NCBI RefSeq assembly: GCF_024055715.1
Contig: NZ_JAMXMV010000005.1
Span: forward strand, 372,001-436,000
Length of the DNA stretch: 64,000 nucleotides
Direction: 5' to 3'
DNA from: Actinoallomurus soli
GTDB taxonomy: Bacteria > Actinomycetota > Actinomycetes > Streptosporangiales > Streptosporangiaceae
Below the pieces are notes generated by a model. That model did not search any database and was not told the DNA's origin. It worked only from the letters and a program-made list of their open reading frames with translations. Within the stretch, counting starts at the first letter, position 1. Every line of letters starts with the position of its first letter. A program made the position numbers and the translations under genes. Below, in pieces: positions 1-8,344 of this stretch.

Positions 1-156
1 GAACACGGTCGGTCCGAACGGGTCGGGCGGGAACAGGTCCGGATACGCGGCCGCGCACTCCTGCAGGTCGCGCAGGCACTCGGTGGCGAGTGCACAGATC
101 CGTCCGTGCTCCGCCGCCGCCTCACGCTCGTCGCGGCTCGCCAGGGGAATCGCCAT
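1..156 (-). CDS. Probable terpene synthase, N-terminal 52 residues (cut by window start)
   Basis: The reading frame enters from the left edge and starts at an ATG at 156, preceded by AGAAGGG at a good distance. An in-frame ATG at 180 has no such site. The visible part is an acidic, helical N-terminus ending in the stretch AAAYPDLFPPDPFG, which resembles the start of some actinobacterial class I terpene synthases. The metal-binding motifs (DDxxD and NSE) lie outside the window, so the family is not proven. The context supports it: a P450 directly upstream on the same strand and a polyprenyl diphosphate synthase facing away. It could be another isoprenoid enzyme. Confidence 0.45.
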   Translation of the reverse strand, partial: MAIPLASRDEREAAAEHGRICALATECLRDLQECAAAYPDLFPPDPFGPTVF

Positions 157-253
157 GCCTGCCCTTCTGTCGTGGGACATCCGTACGGGGGACATGCGTA
201 CGGACGGGTGCGAGTGAGGATCATGGGGGCGGCCGCGCGCCCGGGCGCGCCCG

Positions 254-1618
254 TCAGATCGGCCGGAGCGTCAGTTCGACGTCGCGGCGCGGCCGGAGCG
301 TCGGCCCGATCCGGGGGCGGGCGGGGACCGCGCTGCAGGAGGCAGGCCGGAACCGGCGCAGCAGCCCGGCGACGATCAGTTCGGACTCGGTGTTGAAGAC
401 GTGCATCCCGATGCACTGGTGGGGACCGCCCCCGAACGGGAAGTACGCGTAGCGGTGCCGCCGCCGGCCGCCCGGGGTCCGGCCGGCCGCGAACCGGTCC
501 GGGTCGAAGGCCCGCGGCCGGTCCCAGAACCGTTCCAGCCGGTGCGTCAGGAACGGGCTGAGCAGCACGGTCTCCCCGGCTTCGATCCGCACCGCGCCGA
601 GACCGGTGGGAGTGACCGCTCTCCGGGGGAACAGCCAGCCGATCGGATACAGGCGCAGGATCTCCTGGATCACCTGCCGGGTGTAGGTGAGGCCCGGCAG
701 GTGCTCGGCCCGGACGGGGTCGCGGCCCACGACCCGGTCGATCTCCTCGTACAGCCGGGCCGCCACCCGCGGATGGCCGTCGAGGAGTGGCCACAGCCAG
801 GTGAGCGCGCCGACCGTCGTCTCCGTGGCCGTGGCGAACATCGCGACGAGGTTGTCGCGGATCCAGCGTTCGGAGACCTCGCCGCCGTCGGCCTTCCGCG
901 CGTGGCAGAGCGCGGAGAAGAAGTCGGGCGAGTCGTCCTTCACGCGCCGTTGCCGGCGGATGAGGGGCAGGAGCACGTCGTCGATCCGCTGGACGGCGTC
1001 CTTGAAGGCCCGGTCGCCCGGAACCGGGATCGACTCGGGCAGGAACGGCAGGAGGAACCGGAACGCCACCGCCTTGGCGACCTTGTCGAAGGCCGGGGCG
1101 AGCCGGGCGTTGGCGGCGGGAGAGATCTTGTCGCCGAAGAAGACCCGCAGGACGGTGCGGTTGACGATCCTGGCCATCTCCCGCGTCGCGTCGATGGGCC
1201 GCCCGTCCCGCGCCGGGTCGGCCAGCGGTTCGATCGCCTCGTTGATCGTCTCGGCCATTCTGCCGGTCACCGAATGGATGTGCCGGGTCGTGAGGACGGG
1301 CTGAAGGGCCTTTCGGCTGAGCTCCCAATCAGGGCCCTCGCCGAGAACACTGTCGCCGAAAAGACGGTGGAGAGGCCGCCACGCGACGCCTTCCCGGCGG
1401 TAATTATCCGCATTCTCGCGCAGAATCTGCTGCACGTGGTCCGGATGGGTCGCCAGATAGGCCTTGAAGATCCCGAAATCGACGCGGACGAGCTCGCCCG
1501 AGAAGCGGCCGAGCCGCTCGATCTCCGCCATCGGGTCGCGGACCAGGGCGGGGATGGAACGATAGAGCCGGACGCTGGGGGCCGTTCGCGGCGGATCGGT
1601 GTCGAGGACGGCGGACAT
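254..1618 (-). CDS. Cytochrome P450
   Basis: A 454-residue P450, the usual length for a soluble bacterial enzyme. The heme loop is FPFGGGPHQCIG with the thiolate ligand at Cys402. The K-helix ExxR motif is seen in EILRLYP. The I-helix reads TATETT, so the usual Gly before the acid-Thr pair is Ala, while Glu and Thr are kept. The N-terminal half contains VAWRPLHRLFGDSVLG, a form common in P450s that oxidise terpenes. The ATG at 1618 follows AGGTGAG. It lies about 100 bp before the probable terpene synthase on the same strand, so the two may be co-transcribed and the P450 may oxidise the terpene product. No redox partner is nearby. Confidence 0.93.
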   Translation of the reverse strand: MSAVLDTDPPRTAPSVRLYRSIPALVRDPMAEIERLGRFSGELVRVDFGIFKAYLATHPDHVQQILRENADNYRREGVAWRPLHRLFGDSVLGEGPDWELSRKALQPVLTTRHIHSVTGRMAETINEAIEPLADPARDGRPIDATREMARIVNRTVLRVFFGDKISPAANARLAPAFDKVAKAVAFRFLLPFLPESIPVPGDRAFKDAVQRIDDVLLPLIRRQRRVKDDSPDFFSALCHARKADGGEVSERWIRDNLVAMFATATETTVGALTWLWPLLDGHPRVAARLYEEIDRVVGRDPVRAEHLPGLTYTRQVIQEILRLYPIGWLFPRRAVTPTGLGAVRIEAGETVLLSPFLTHRLERFWDRPRAFDPDRFAAGRTPGGRRRHRYAYFPFGGGPHQCIGMHVFNTESELIVAGLLRRFRPASCSAVPARPRIGPTLRPRRDVELTLRPI

Positions 1619-2196
1619 CGATTGCTCACCTGTTCCCGGTTCGGATTGGTGCGAGGGATCCGTGCCCGGTGCGCCACCGGGCCGATGGTGCTGGTCTTGA
1701 CGGATGTGGCAAGAATCCTTGTCGAGGACAGTTGCGCTGTGCGTGCGAGATGGGCGGATATAGGGCGGGGTGTCGCGACTGACTATCGGGAGTATTGCAT
1801 AAGTAGTCGACGGAAGGGAGATATGTGACGCACGCTACGTTTGTCCGCTTATGGCCGTATACGCTCTGTATCCATGGCTCCGAGACGGCGGGACGGGCCG
1901 GTCGCGTGCGCTGTGGTCGGGGTCGGCGGGACGCCCGGCCGGGAGGGCCGGGGTGGCGGCGCCCGTGACCAGCGGCGCTCACGGTGGGTGACGCGTCGCC
2001 CCGTAAGCGACCCGTGGAGTGCGGAAGGGGAGTGGCCGGCGGTGGGGCGCGGCGTTACGGCGGATTCCCACCGGCTGCGGTCGTCACGATGCGTTGTGTG
2101 ATTCTTTTCTCCCCGAATGTCGGGTTTGGGGTCCCTGCTCGGGTGGGAACGCGTACCTTCGTCGATCTTCGTCCCTGGTCGCGGAGCGGAGACCCC
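1619..2196. promoter_or_regulatory. Divergent intergenic region of the terpenoid locus
   Basis: This 578-bp gap lies between the divergent P450 and polyprenyl synthase genes and must hold promoters for both. It is less GC-rich than its surroundings at 1785-1860 and 2090-2165. A small frame starting with GTG at 1826 after a purine-rich stretch would give about 47 residues, but it is Arg/Gly-rich and unconvincing. No clear operator was found. Confidence 0.4.
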
Positions 2197-3264
2197 ATGA
2201 CCCTTGATCCGTCCTCGCCCGCGGAGGCCGAAGACCGTGCCGCCGAGGTGCTCTCCCGCTGGGCTTCGCCGGCCGGGCCCGCGCTGCGGGCGGCGGTCGA
2301 GACGCTGCATCCCTGGCCCGCCCGGATGGCGGCGTATTCCTTCGGCTGGGCCGACCGCGACGGACGGCCGGTCGACCGGCGCACGGCCGCCGATGGCAAG
2401 GGGCTCCGCCCCGCCCTCGTCCTGCTGTGCGCCAGGGCGGCCGGCGCGCCGGCCGAGTCCGCGCTGACCGGCGCGGTCGCCGTCGAGCTGGTGCACGCGT
2501 TCTCCCTCGTGCACGACGACATCATGGACGGCGACGAGCGCCGCCGGCACCGCGCGTCGGTATGGCGTGCCCACGGGGTCGGGCCGGCGATCCTGGCCGG
2601 TGACGCGCTCCTCGCCCTGGCCGTGGCGACGCTCGCCCGGGCGCCGGGGCCCGGCTCGGCGGCCGCCATGGAACGGCTGTCGGCCACGCTCATCGAACTC
2701 GTGCACGGCCAGGCCGAGGACATCGCGTTCGAGGGGCGGCCGTGGACCGGGCCGGACGCGGTCACCGTCGAGGAGTACGTCGCCATGGCGGAGGCCAAGA
2801 CGGGTTCGTTGCTCGGCTGCGCCGCGGCCGTCGGGTGCCTGCTCGGCGGGGGATCGCCGGAGCGGGCGGACAGGATGGCGCTGATGGGCCGGCAGGCCGG
2901 CCTGGCGTTCCAGGTGACCGACGACCTGCTCGGCATCTGGGGCGATCCCGCCGTCACCGGCAAGCCGGCGTCGAGCGACCTGCGGCGCGGCAAGAAGACC
3001 CTGCCCGTCCTGGCCGCGCTGCAGGCCGGTACGCCGGCCGCCCGGAGACTGGGCGAGGCGCTCGCGGCACCGCTCACCGGCGAGGAGGATCTCGAACGGG
3101 CGCGGGCCCTGATCGAGGCCGCCGGCGGGCGGCGGCGCGCGCGAGAGCTGGCCGGCTCCTGTCTGGGCCGGGCGCTGGACGCCCTTCACGCCGAAGGCGC
3201 GAGCGGCCCGGCCGCCGAGGATCTCGCCGTGCTCCTCCGCTTCCTCGTCGAGCGGGCCCGCTGA
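2197..3264 (+). CDS. Polyprenyl diphosphate synthase (probable GGPP or FPP synthase)
   Basis: A 355-residue all-trans isoprenyl diphosphate synthase that condenses allylic diphosphates with isopentenyl diphosphate. Both Asp-rich motifs are present: HDDIMDGDE (first) and DDLLGIWGD (second). GKGLRPALVLL and the late GKKTLPV are also typical. The frame is open further upstream, but the ATG at 2197 follows GGAGCGGAGA and begins the natural N-terminus. It is divergent from the P450/terpene synthase pair and probably supplies its substrate. Product chain length cannot be read with certainty. The two residues before the first motif (LV) are small, which fits a C20 or C15 product only loosely. Confidence 0.93.
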   Translation: MTLDPSSPAEAEDRAAEVLSRWASPAGPALRAAVETLHPWPARMAAYSFGWADRDGRPVDRRTAADGKGLRPALVLLCARAAGAPAESALTGAVAVELVHAFSLVHDDIMDGDERRRHRASVWRAHGVGPAILAGDALLALAVATLARAPGPGSAAAMERLSATLIELVHGQAEDIAFEGRPWTGPDAVTVEEYVAMAEAKTGSLLGCAAAVGCLLGGGSPERADRMALMGRQAGLAFQVTDDLLGIWGDPAVTGKPASSDLRRGKKTLPVLAALQAGTPAARRLGEALAAPLTGEEDLERARALIEAAGGRRRARELAGSCLGRALDALHAEGASGPAAEDLAVLLRFLVERAR

Positions 3265-3296
3265 CCGGGTCACCCGAAAGTGATCTACATTGTAAA

Positions 3297-3333
3297 GGCG
3301 GCGGCCTGTGCCGACTGACCGAGGACCGCCGCC
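3297..3333. terminator. Hairpin between convergent genes
   Basis: GGCGGCGG (3297-3304) pairs with CCGCCGCC (3326-3333) across a 21-nt loop. It sits between the polyprenyl synthase stop and the stop of the convergent methyltransferase gene, so it could serve both. No T-run follows, as is usual in actinobacteria. Confidence 0.4.
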
Positions 3334-3341
3334 CGTCAGGG

Positions 3342-4094
3342 TCAGGCCCCGGCGCGACGCGCGGAGAACTCCAGGCGCACGTAGTCGACCACCGGCTCGG
3401 GCAGTTCCGCCGCGACGGCGCGTACGAAGTCCCGGTGCTCGGCGGCCGGGAGCCGGTCGAGTTGCGCACCGAGGACCACAGTGGCCAGGTAGCTCTCGAA
3501 CTGCTCACCCTCCTTGAGCCGGGCCGGGTCGGGCACCAGGGCGACCTCGACCTCGGTGAAGCCGGCCGCCTCCAGGCGTCGCCGCGTCTCCTCCGCCCCG
3601 GCGAAGTACCACGGCGCGGGCTCCTCCCCGGTGACCTTCGCCAGGGCGGCGCGCACCCGTGCGACGTTGCCTCGTCCGCCGCAGTCGGCGACGAACGGCG
3701 CTCCCGGCCGGAGCACCCGCGCGATGTTCGTGAACAGCGCGTCGTGGTCGTGGATCCAGTGGAAGGTCGCGACGCTGAACGCCGCGTCGGCGTCCGTGAT
3801 CGGCAACGGCTCGGTCAGGTCGGCCTGGAGCACGTCGACCTGGTCGAGGCGGTCCCCGAGCTTGGTGCGGAGCCGCTCCAGCATCCGTGTGGACCCGTCG
3901 ACCGCGATGACGCGTCCCCGCGGCAGCAGGTCGAGCAGTGCCGCGGTGTCGCGGCCGGTGCCGCAACCGGCCTCCAGTACCGTCTCGTCGCCGGAGAGCG
4001 GCAGTCGCTCGAGAGTGCGCCGGCCCCAGCGCAGGTGCGGCAGCGGGAGGGCGTCATAGGCCGTGGCGTCCCATTCTCTGATCAAGGTGATCAC
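3342..4094 (-). CDS. Class I SAM-dependent methyltransferase (trans-aconitate methyltransferase-like)
   Basis: A 250-residue Rossmann-fold methyltransferase. The SAM-binding motif I is VLEAGCGTGRDT near residues 40-50, followed by an acidic VIAVDGS strand and FSVATFHWIHD (motif II/III). The N-terminal EWDATAYDALPLPHLRWG resembles the trans-aconitate 2-methyltransferase group (Tam), but the substrate cannot be assigned. The listed start is GTG at 4094. A TTG at 4085 would sit at a better distance from the AAGGGG site, so the true start may be nine bases downstream. The start region overlaps an inverted repeat, which may allow self-regulation or control by an unseen factor. It is convergent with the polyprenyl synthase gene. 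Confidence 0.85.
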   Translation of the reverse strand: MITLIREWDATAYDALPLPHLRWGRRTLERLPLSGDETVLEAGCGTGRDTAALLDLLPRGRVIAVDGSTRMLERLRTKLGDRLDQVDVLQADLTEPLPITDADAAFSVATFHWIHDHDALFTNIARVLRPGAPFVADCGGRGNVARVRAALAKVTGEEPAPWYFAGAEETRRRLEAAGFTEVEVALVPDPARLKEGEQFESYLATVVLGAQLDRLPAAEHRDFVRAVAAELPEPVVDYVRLEFSARRAGA

Positions 4095-4114
4095 CCCTTC
4101 TCATCGATCACCTT
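4084..4114. promoter_or_regulatory. Inverted repeat over the methyltransferase start
   Basis: AAGGTGATC (4084-4092) and GATCACCTT (4106-4114) form a perfect 9-bp inverted repeat with a 13-bp spacer. It covers the ribosome binding site and start codon of the methyltransferase gene. As an operator it would block initiation; as an mRNA hairpin it would hide the ribosome binding site. Either reading is inference. Confidence 0.45.
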
Positions 4115-4266
4115 AGCGCTCATCTCATATGACAAGAAGATTCGTCTCATATAGTGAGCAGAGCGGTAGATGGCTTGCCAATGCGAAAAGTGATGGCTTG
4201 ACTACATAGTGTGCAAACTCCGTGCTGCCCGCGCAGCCGTCATCTCGCCTTCCGGGCTCAGCGCAC

Positions 4267-4443
4267 ATGAACGACGACCTCGCCCGTGCGCTGCAGGAGT
4301 TCCGCAAGGTGCTGGCGTTGCCGACCGTCGGGCGCGCGAGCCGCTGCGGGGATCTGGCGGAGTTGCGGCGGCTGATCGAGACCTACCCCGACGAGGCACG
4401 CGCGATCCTGCGGGAGGTCATCGGCGACTCGCCGGTCCGATGA
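4267..4443 (+). CDS. Small hypothetical protein, 58 residues
   Basis: A short frame from ATG 4267 with strongly GC-rich third positions, as in real genes here. The product is acidic-basic and helical, with ARALQEFRKVLAL and LAELRRLIETYPDEARAIL. It has no signal, membrane segment or recognised domain. No clear ribosome binding site precedes the ATG. The frame is open upstream to 4222. It stands alone between the methyltransferase and DedA genes. It is probably coding, but it may be the tail of a lost gene. Confidence 0.45.
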   Translation: MNDDLARALQEFRKVLALPTVGRASRCGDLAELRRLIETYPDEARAILREVIGDSPVR

Positions 4444-4870
4444 CCCCGGCGCTCAGAAGCCGGCGCCGCCGCCGTCATCGTGCCCCTTCGTCTCGGGGTT
4501 GCCGCCGGCCCGTGTCCTGCCACGGGAATGGGCGCGGTCGGGTTCGACCCACCCGGTCCTGGCCTGTGAGGGGGCCGGCGTCGCCCGATGACCGGTGATG
4601 ACGCCGACCGCCTGTCGGCGTCGGACGGCGTAAATGTTGACCGGGGCCCGTCCGTCGGCGCTCAGCCGACGGGTACCTGTGCCGCGTCGAGGGCGACCGG
4701 CCCGCCATCTGACCCCGACGACCATCCCGACATCTTGGCCGACCTCCTGGCCCACGTGCCGGCTGCCGCCATCGCCTGGATGGCCGAGCCGACCGAACTG
4801 CCCCGCCGTGCGATGGGCGGATTGGACGGGCCCGGAGTTCCTCGGCGTGGCCTGCCGCTGACGCGCCGTC
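4444..4870. other. Gap without a supportable gene
   Basis: No frame here has a convincing start, codon bias or family motif. A plus-strand frame at 4588-4926 contains a plausible helical piece near 4720-4810 (DDHPDILADLLAHVP) but turns Arg/Gly-rich and overlaps the end of the DedA gene. It may be a remnant. Confidence 0.4.
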
Positions 4871-5491
4871 TCAGATCGAGCGGCCGGTGGCCTGGCCCGT
4901 ACGGCGTCGCCGGCGGACGAAGATGATGACGGCGACGACCGCGGCCACGGCGACGATGGCGGCGATGGCGTAACTGGGGCCGTGGAAGGCGTCGGCGACG
5001 CGCTGCCAGTTGCGTCCGACGGCGTAGCCGGCGATTCCGAGCGCCGCGGTCCACGGGATGCAGCCGGCCAGCGTGTAGACGCCGAACCGGCCCGGTGACA
5101 TGCGGGCGAACCCGGCCGGCAGGGAGATGAAGGTCCGCACGACGGGCAACAGCCGTCCGAAGAAGACCGCCTTGCCGCCGTACCGGTCGAACCAGCGGGT
5201 GGCCCTGTCGATGTCCTCCTCCTTCAGCCAGACGTACCGGCCCCAGCGGCGGAGCGCGGCCTGGCCGCCGTACCGCCCGACGGCCCAGGCGACGTAACTG
5301 CCGGCGACGTTCCCTGCGGTGCCGCTCAGGATCATCAGGGTGAGATCCGGGCTGCTTCCCGGGACGGCACCGGCCGCCAGCGCACCGGCGAACAGCATGA
5401 TCAGCTCGGACGGCACGGGGATGCAGGCGGACTCGGCGGCCATCAACAAGAAGACGGCGACGTATCCGAAGTTGGCGATGAAGTGCTGCAT
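4871..5491 (-). CDS. DedA family membrane protein
   Basis: A 206-residue inner-membrane protein of the DedA/SNARE-associated family with four to five hydrophobic segments. Diagnostic features are the N-terminal ESACIPVPSE motif and FGRLLPVVRTFISLPAG in the middle. The C-terminus is a hydrophobic helix followed by an Arg-rich tail. Some family members (for example UptA) return undecaprenyl phosphate across the membrane. That role fits the neighbouring undecaprenyl-diphosphatase, but it is inferred. Two overlapping copies of a palindromic box lie 52-81 bp upstream of the start. Confidence 0.9.
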   Translation of the reverse strand: MQHFIANFGYVAVFLLMAAESACIPVPSELIMLFAGALAAGAVPGSSPDLTLMILSGTAGNVAGSYVAWAVGRYGGQAALRRWGRYVWLKEEDIDRATRWFDRYGGKAVFFGRLLPVVRTFISLPAGFARMSPGRFGVYTLAGCIPWTAALGIAGYAVGRNWQRVADAFHGPSYAIAAIVAVAAVVAVIIFVRRRRRTGQATGRSI

Positions 5492-5542
5492 TGCCCTCGT
5501 TTCACCTGCCGATCCGTCCGGACCGGCGTCTTACGTTGCAAT

Positions 5543-5572
5543 GACTACCTGAATAGTACTATCGCGATAGTA
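5543..5572. promoter_or_regulatory. Two overlapping TACTA-N6-TAGTA operator boxes
   Basis: TACTA-TCGCGA-TAGTA (5557-5572) is a perfect 16-bp palindrome. GACTA-CCTGAA-TAGTA (5543-5558) is a second box with one arm mismatch that shares two bases with the first, giving 14-bp centre spacing. They lie between the divergent DedA gene and the glycosyltransferase remnant. The same architecture recurs at 7239 and 11586. Arms and spacing resemble those I recall for BlaI/MecI-type operators; no such repressor gene is in the window. Confidence 0.7.
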
Positions 5573-5604
5573 GTTACGCTCATGGACGAAGGTGGTGGGA
5601 CCGC

Positions 5605-5757
5605 TTGCCTCTGGGACCCGATGTGACCGTCGTCGTGATCGTCTACAACGACGCGGGTCGGCTCGCCCGCGCGGTCCGCTCGGTGCTGGATCAGTCGCTG
5701 CCGGGGGTCGAGGTCGTCATCGTTGACGACGCGAGCACGGACGCGACGCCGGAGGTG
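5605..5757 (+). pseudogene. Glycosyltransferase family 2, N-terminal fragment
   Basis: From a TTG at 5605 the frame encodes the first strand-helix units of a GT2 enzyme: VTVVVIVYNDAGRLARAV, then SVLDQSL and VVIVDDASTDATPE, the nucleotide-sugar-binding start of the GT-A fold. After about 50 residues the GT2 sequence stops abruptly and runs in frame into an unrelated GT4 N-terminus. The DxD metal site and the acceptor half are missing. This is the first of three fused glycosyltransferase fragments. Confidence 0.75.
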
Positions 5758-6489
5758 ACCGTGGCTGAGACCCGCGACGTCTTCATCGTCTGCAACAACG
5801 TCGAAGAGCTCGGCGGCCTGCAGCGCTGGGCGCACGACATCGGCCGGATGTTCGCCACCCGTGGTCACCGCGTGCCCTCGTCGGCATCACGCACGCCGAA
5901 CACCCCCACGACTACGGCCGCGACCTGCCGTACACCGTCACCGTGCTGCACGAACGCGCCCTGCCGCCGGCCCGTGGGCCGGTCGGAGCGCGCCTGCGGA
6001 GAGTGCGTCATCAGCTGAGGGTCCGGCGCGGCGCCGCACGCCTCAGCGCGCTGTTCCGCACCGCGAGCCCGGGCGGCGTCGTCATCGCGGCGCAGGTCTG
6101 GGCCATGGAGTGGGTGGCGCGCGCCGACACCGCGGGCATGCCGGTGATCGGCATGAGCCATGAGTCCTACGAGGCGACCCGCCGGTCCTCGCGGTACAAG
6201 CGGGTGAAGCGCCACTTCGCCGGCGCCGACCTCCTGCTCGCGCTCACCGACGCCGACGCGGACGCGTGGGCCTTCGACGACATGTCCAACGCCGGCGCGC
6301 TGCCGAACCCCTGCACGTCACCCCGCGTACGGTCTCGCCGCGCACTGAACCGGTCGTCGTCCGGCACGGACGCCTGGCCTTCGAGAAGGGCCAGGACTTG
6401 CTGCTGGAAGCGTGGGCCGAAGTCGCAGCGCGCCACCCGTCCTGGCGGCTGCGCCTGTACGGCTCCGGGCCCGAGGAGGCGGCGATGTG
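5758..6489 (+). pseudogene. Glycosyltransferase family 4 remnant with two frameshifts
   Basis: The sequence starts in the frame of the GT2 fragment with VFIVCNNVEELGGLQRWAHD, a GT-B N-terminus. At about 5874 it must shift frame to continue as LVGITHAEHPHDYGRD and then [21 protein letters not shown]. At about 6310 it shifts again to read [20 protein letters not shown] and [10 protein letters not shown]. Each break can be repaired by restoring one base in a C- or G-run. The C-terminal end, including the nucleotide-binding EPxxxxxxE region, is replaced by a GT87 fragment. It cannot make a working enzyme. Confidence 0.8.
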
Positions 6490-7161
6490 GACCGAGCGGT
6501 GCAGAAGACGCTGTGGTTCGGCCAGATCAATCTGATCCTGATGGCGCTGGTCCTGACCGACCTCCGGCAGGGCGACGGTCGCCGCTGGGAGGGCGTCGGG
6601 ATCGGCATCGCCACGGGCATCAAGCTGACGCCCGGCATCTTCATCGCCTACCTGCTCTTTACCCGCGGGTTTCGCGCGGCCGCAGTCGCGATCGCCGCGT
6701 TCCTGTCGACGATCGTCGTGGGTTTCGTGGCCCTCCCGCATGAGTCCCGGCAGTACTGGGGCGACGGGCTGTTCATGTCGCCGAGCCGGGTTGGCCCGGC
6801 CGACTGGGTGGGGAACCAGTCGCTGTACGGCATGCTCGTACGCTTCTTCGGCGGCGAGAACGCCGCCCGGCCGTACTGGCTGGGCACCGTAGTGGTGGTC
6901 GGAGCCGTCGGCCTGTGGCTCGCGGCCCGGCAGAGCCGCGGCGGCCGCGAGCCGGCCGTCGCCGTGATCACCGCCGCCCGGCCGAGCGATCTCGGTCCCT
7001 CGGGAAGGTACTTCGTGCTCGCATCGCGGTTGAAGGCCGTCGCGCACTACCACGACGGGGAAGGTGGCATGACTGCCGGCTGCAGGCTGGTCGAGCCGAG
7101 CATCCGGTCGTGGAACCCGCCGCGGCCCCGGGGACCCACGACGACCAGGCGCGCTTGCTGA
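6490..7161 (+). pseudogene. GT87-type mannosyltransferase internal fragment
   Basis: From about 6505 the frame encodes [17 protein letters not shown], then GIATGIKLTPGIFIAYLLF and several hydrophobic helices. This is typical of the middle of polyprenyl-phosphate-dependent mannosyltransferases (GT87, GT-C fold). The N-terminal catalytic loop and the C-terminal helices are absent. After about 6950 the reading becomes unrelated (GRYFVLASRLKAVAHYHD) and is not recognised. The piece is joined out of frame to the preceding GT4 fragment. It ends about 80 bp before another operator box. Confidence 0.75.
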
Positions 7162-7238
7162 TTCCCCGCAACAGGGCGGCCCGATCACTGGATCTCCACG
7201 TGACGCGACCAGATCAGGCTGAGCACCGATTCGACGGT

Positions 7239-7254
7239 TACTATCTCTGTAGTA
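7239..7254. promoter_or_regulatory. TACTA-N6-TAGTA operator box upstream of flippase-like gene
   Basis: TACTA-TCTCTG-TAGTA has perfect 5-bp arms and a 6-bp spacer, ending 48 bp before the GTG of the next gene. It matches the boxes at 5557 and 11586 in arms and spacing. The position fits repression of transcription. Confidence 0.7.
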
Positions 7255-7302
7255 GTCGGTGGCTCTTCCGGAGCGGGACGGCGGTAGGGGAGTGGGGCTG
7301 GT

Positions 7303-8304
7303 GTGACCGAACACTCCGGGCGATCGGGCTCGTCCCTTCCCAAGGTGCTGCTGGGTGCCGGTGTCGCCGGTGCCGTCATCGTGCTGGGAGTCATGCACCG
7401 CGCGGCCGTGGACGCCGGCGGGGACAGTCTGGCCGGTGCCGACGGGGAGTGGCTGCTGCTCGCCGTGCTCGGCACCGTGGCGCTGTGGGCGGCGTGCACG
7501 GTGTCGCTGCTCGGGTCGATGCCGGTACGCCTTCCGGTGGCGCGGGTGTTCGCGGTGCAGGTCGCCGCGTCGTTCGTGAACCATCTGCTGCCCGCCGGGT
7601 CGGGCGGTATCGCGGTCAACGTGAGGTTCATGCAACGGCACGGCGTCAGCCGCGGCTCGGCCGTGGGCGCCGTCGGGTTGAACGCCCTGGCGACCGGTAT
7701 CACGCACCTCGCCCTGCTGGCGGGCGTCGTCCTGATCGCCCCGTCCACGGTGGGTCGGCTGGGCGCCCGCGCGTCACGGCCCACCGGGCTCCTGCCCCAT
7801 CCCGGGCCGGGCGCGGCGCTGGTGATCGGCGCGGTAGCGTCGGCGGCCGCGTTCGCGCTGACGCTGAACCGGCCGAGACGGTGGCTCGGCCGGCTCGCCG
7901 TGGGGTCGATGTCGGCCGCCCGGCAGATGGTGCGTGAGATGGCGGAGCTGAAGGCGGTCCTCCGGCACCCGGGTCGTGCCGCGGCGCTATGGCTCGGCTC
8001 GCTGACCCTGCCGTTCTTCCACACGCTCGTGCTGTTCTCAATACTCCAGGGACTCCGAGTGCCCATCGCGCTCAGCAGCGTCATGGTGCTCTACCTCGGG
8101 GTATCGTCCGTGGCGGCTCTCATCCCCTCGCCCGGTGGGATCGGCGGGCTGGACGTGGCGCTCGTCGCGGGGCTGGCCGCCACAGGCGCACCCTCCACGT
8201 TGGCCGTTGGAGCAGTGCTCGGCTATCGGATGATCACCGTGTGGCTGCCGCTGCTTCCCGCCGCCGGCATGTTCGCCGTGTTGCTGCGCCGCCGGATCAT
8301 CTGA
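7303..8304 (+). CDS. Lysylphosphatidylglycerol synthase transmembrane-domain (flippase-like) protein
   Basis: A 333-residue multi-pass membrane protein of the UPF0104/MprF N-terminal domain group. The family has a polar-hydrophobic pattern with HLLPAGSGGIAVNVRFMQRHG near residue 95 and the signature PSPGGIGGLDVALVAGL near residue 275. Homologues move or flip lipids, including lipid-linked sugars; the substrate here is unknown. The synthase domain that would make lysyl-PG is absent. The start is GTG at 7303 after GGGGAG. A palindromic box lies just upstream, linking it to the DedA gene and the lysozyme-like gene. Confidence 0.88.
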   Translation: MTEHSGRSGSSLPKVLLGAGVAGAVIVLGVMHRAAVDAGGDSLAGADGEWLLLAVLGTVALWAACTVSLLGSMPVRLPVARVFAVQVAASFVNHLLPAGSGGIAVNVRFMQRHGVSRGSAVGAVGLNALATGITHLALLAGVVLIAPSTVGRLGARASRPTGLLPHPGPGAALVIGAVASAAAFALTLNRPRRWLGRLAVGSMSAARQMVREMAELKAVLRHPGRAAALWLGSLTLPFFHTLVLFSILQGLRVPIALSSVMVLYLGVSSVAALIPSPGGIGGLDVALVAGLAATGAPSTLAVGAVLGYRMITVWLPLLPAAGMFAVLLRRRII

Positions 8305-8344
8305 TATCAGGTCATGTACGGGCCGCTCGGTCGACTGAGCAGGT

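Noticed and set aside
401-1828. 475-codon plus-strand frame opposite the P450 gene
   Set aside because: It is antisense to a gene with clear P450 motifs, is rich in Arg/Pro/Glu, and has no domain. High GC content creates such mirror frames.
4588-4926. 112-codon plus-strand frame before the DedA gene
   Set aside because: It overlaps the DedA 3' end, has no start signal, and is only briefly protein-like.
6244-7707. 487-codon minus-strand frame
   Set aside because: It runs antisense across the glycosyltransferase remnant, the palindrome at 7239 and the flippase-like gene, with composition typical of shadow frames.
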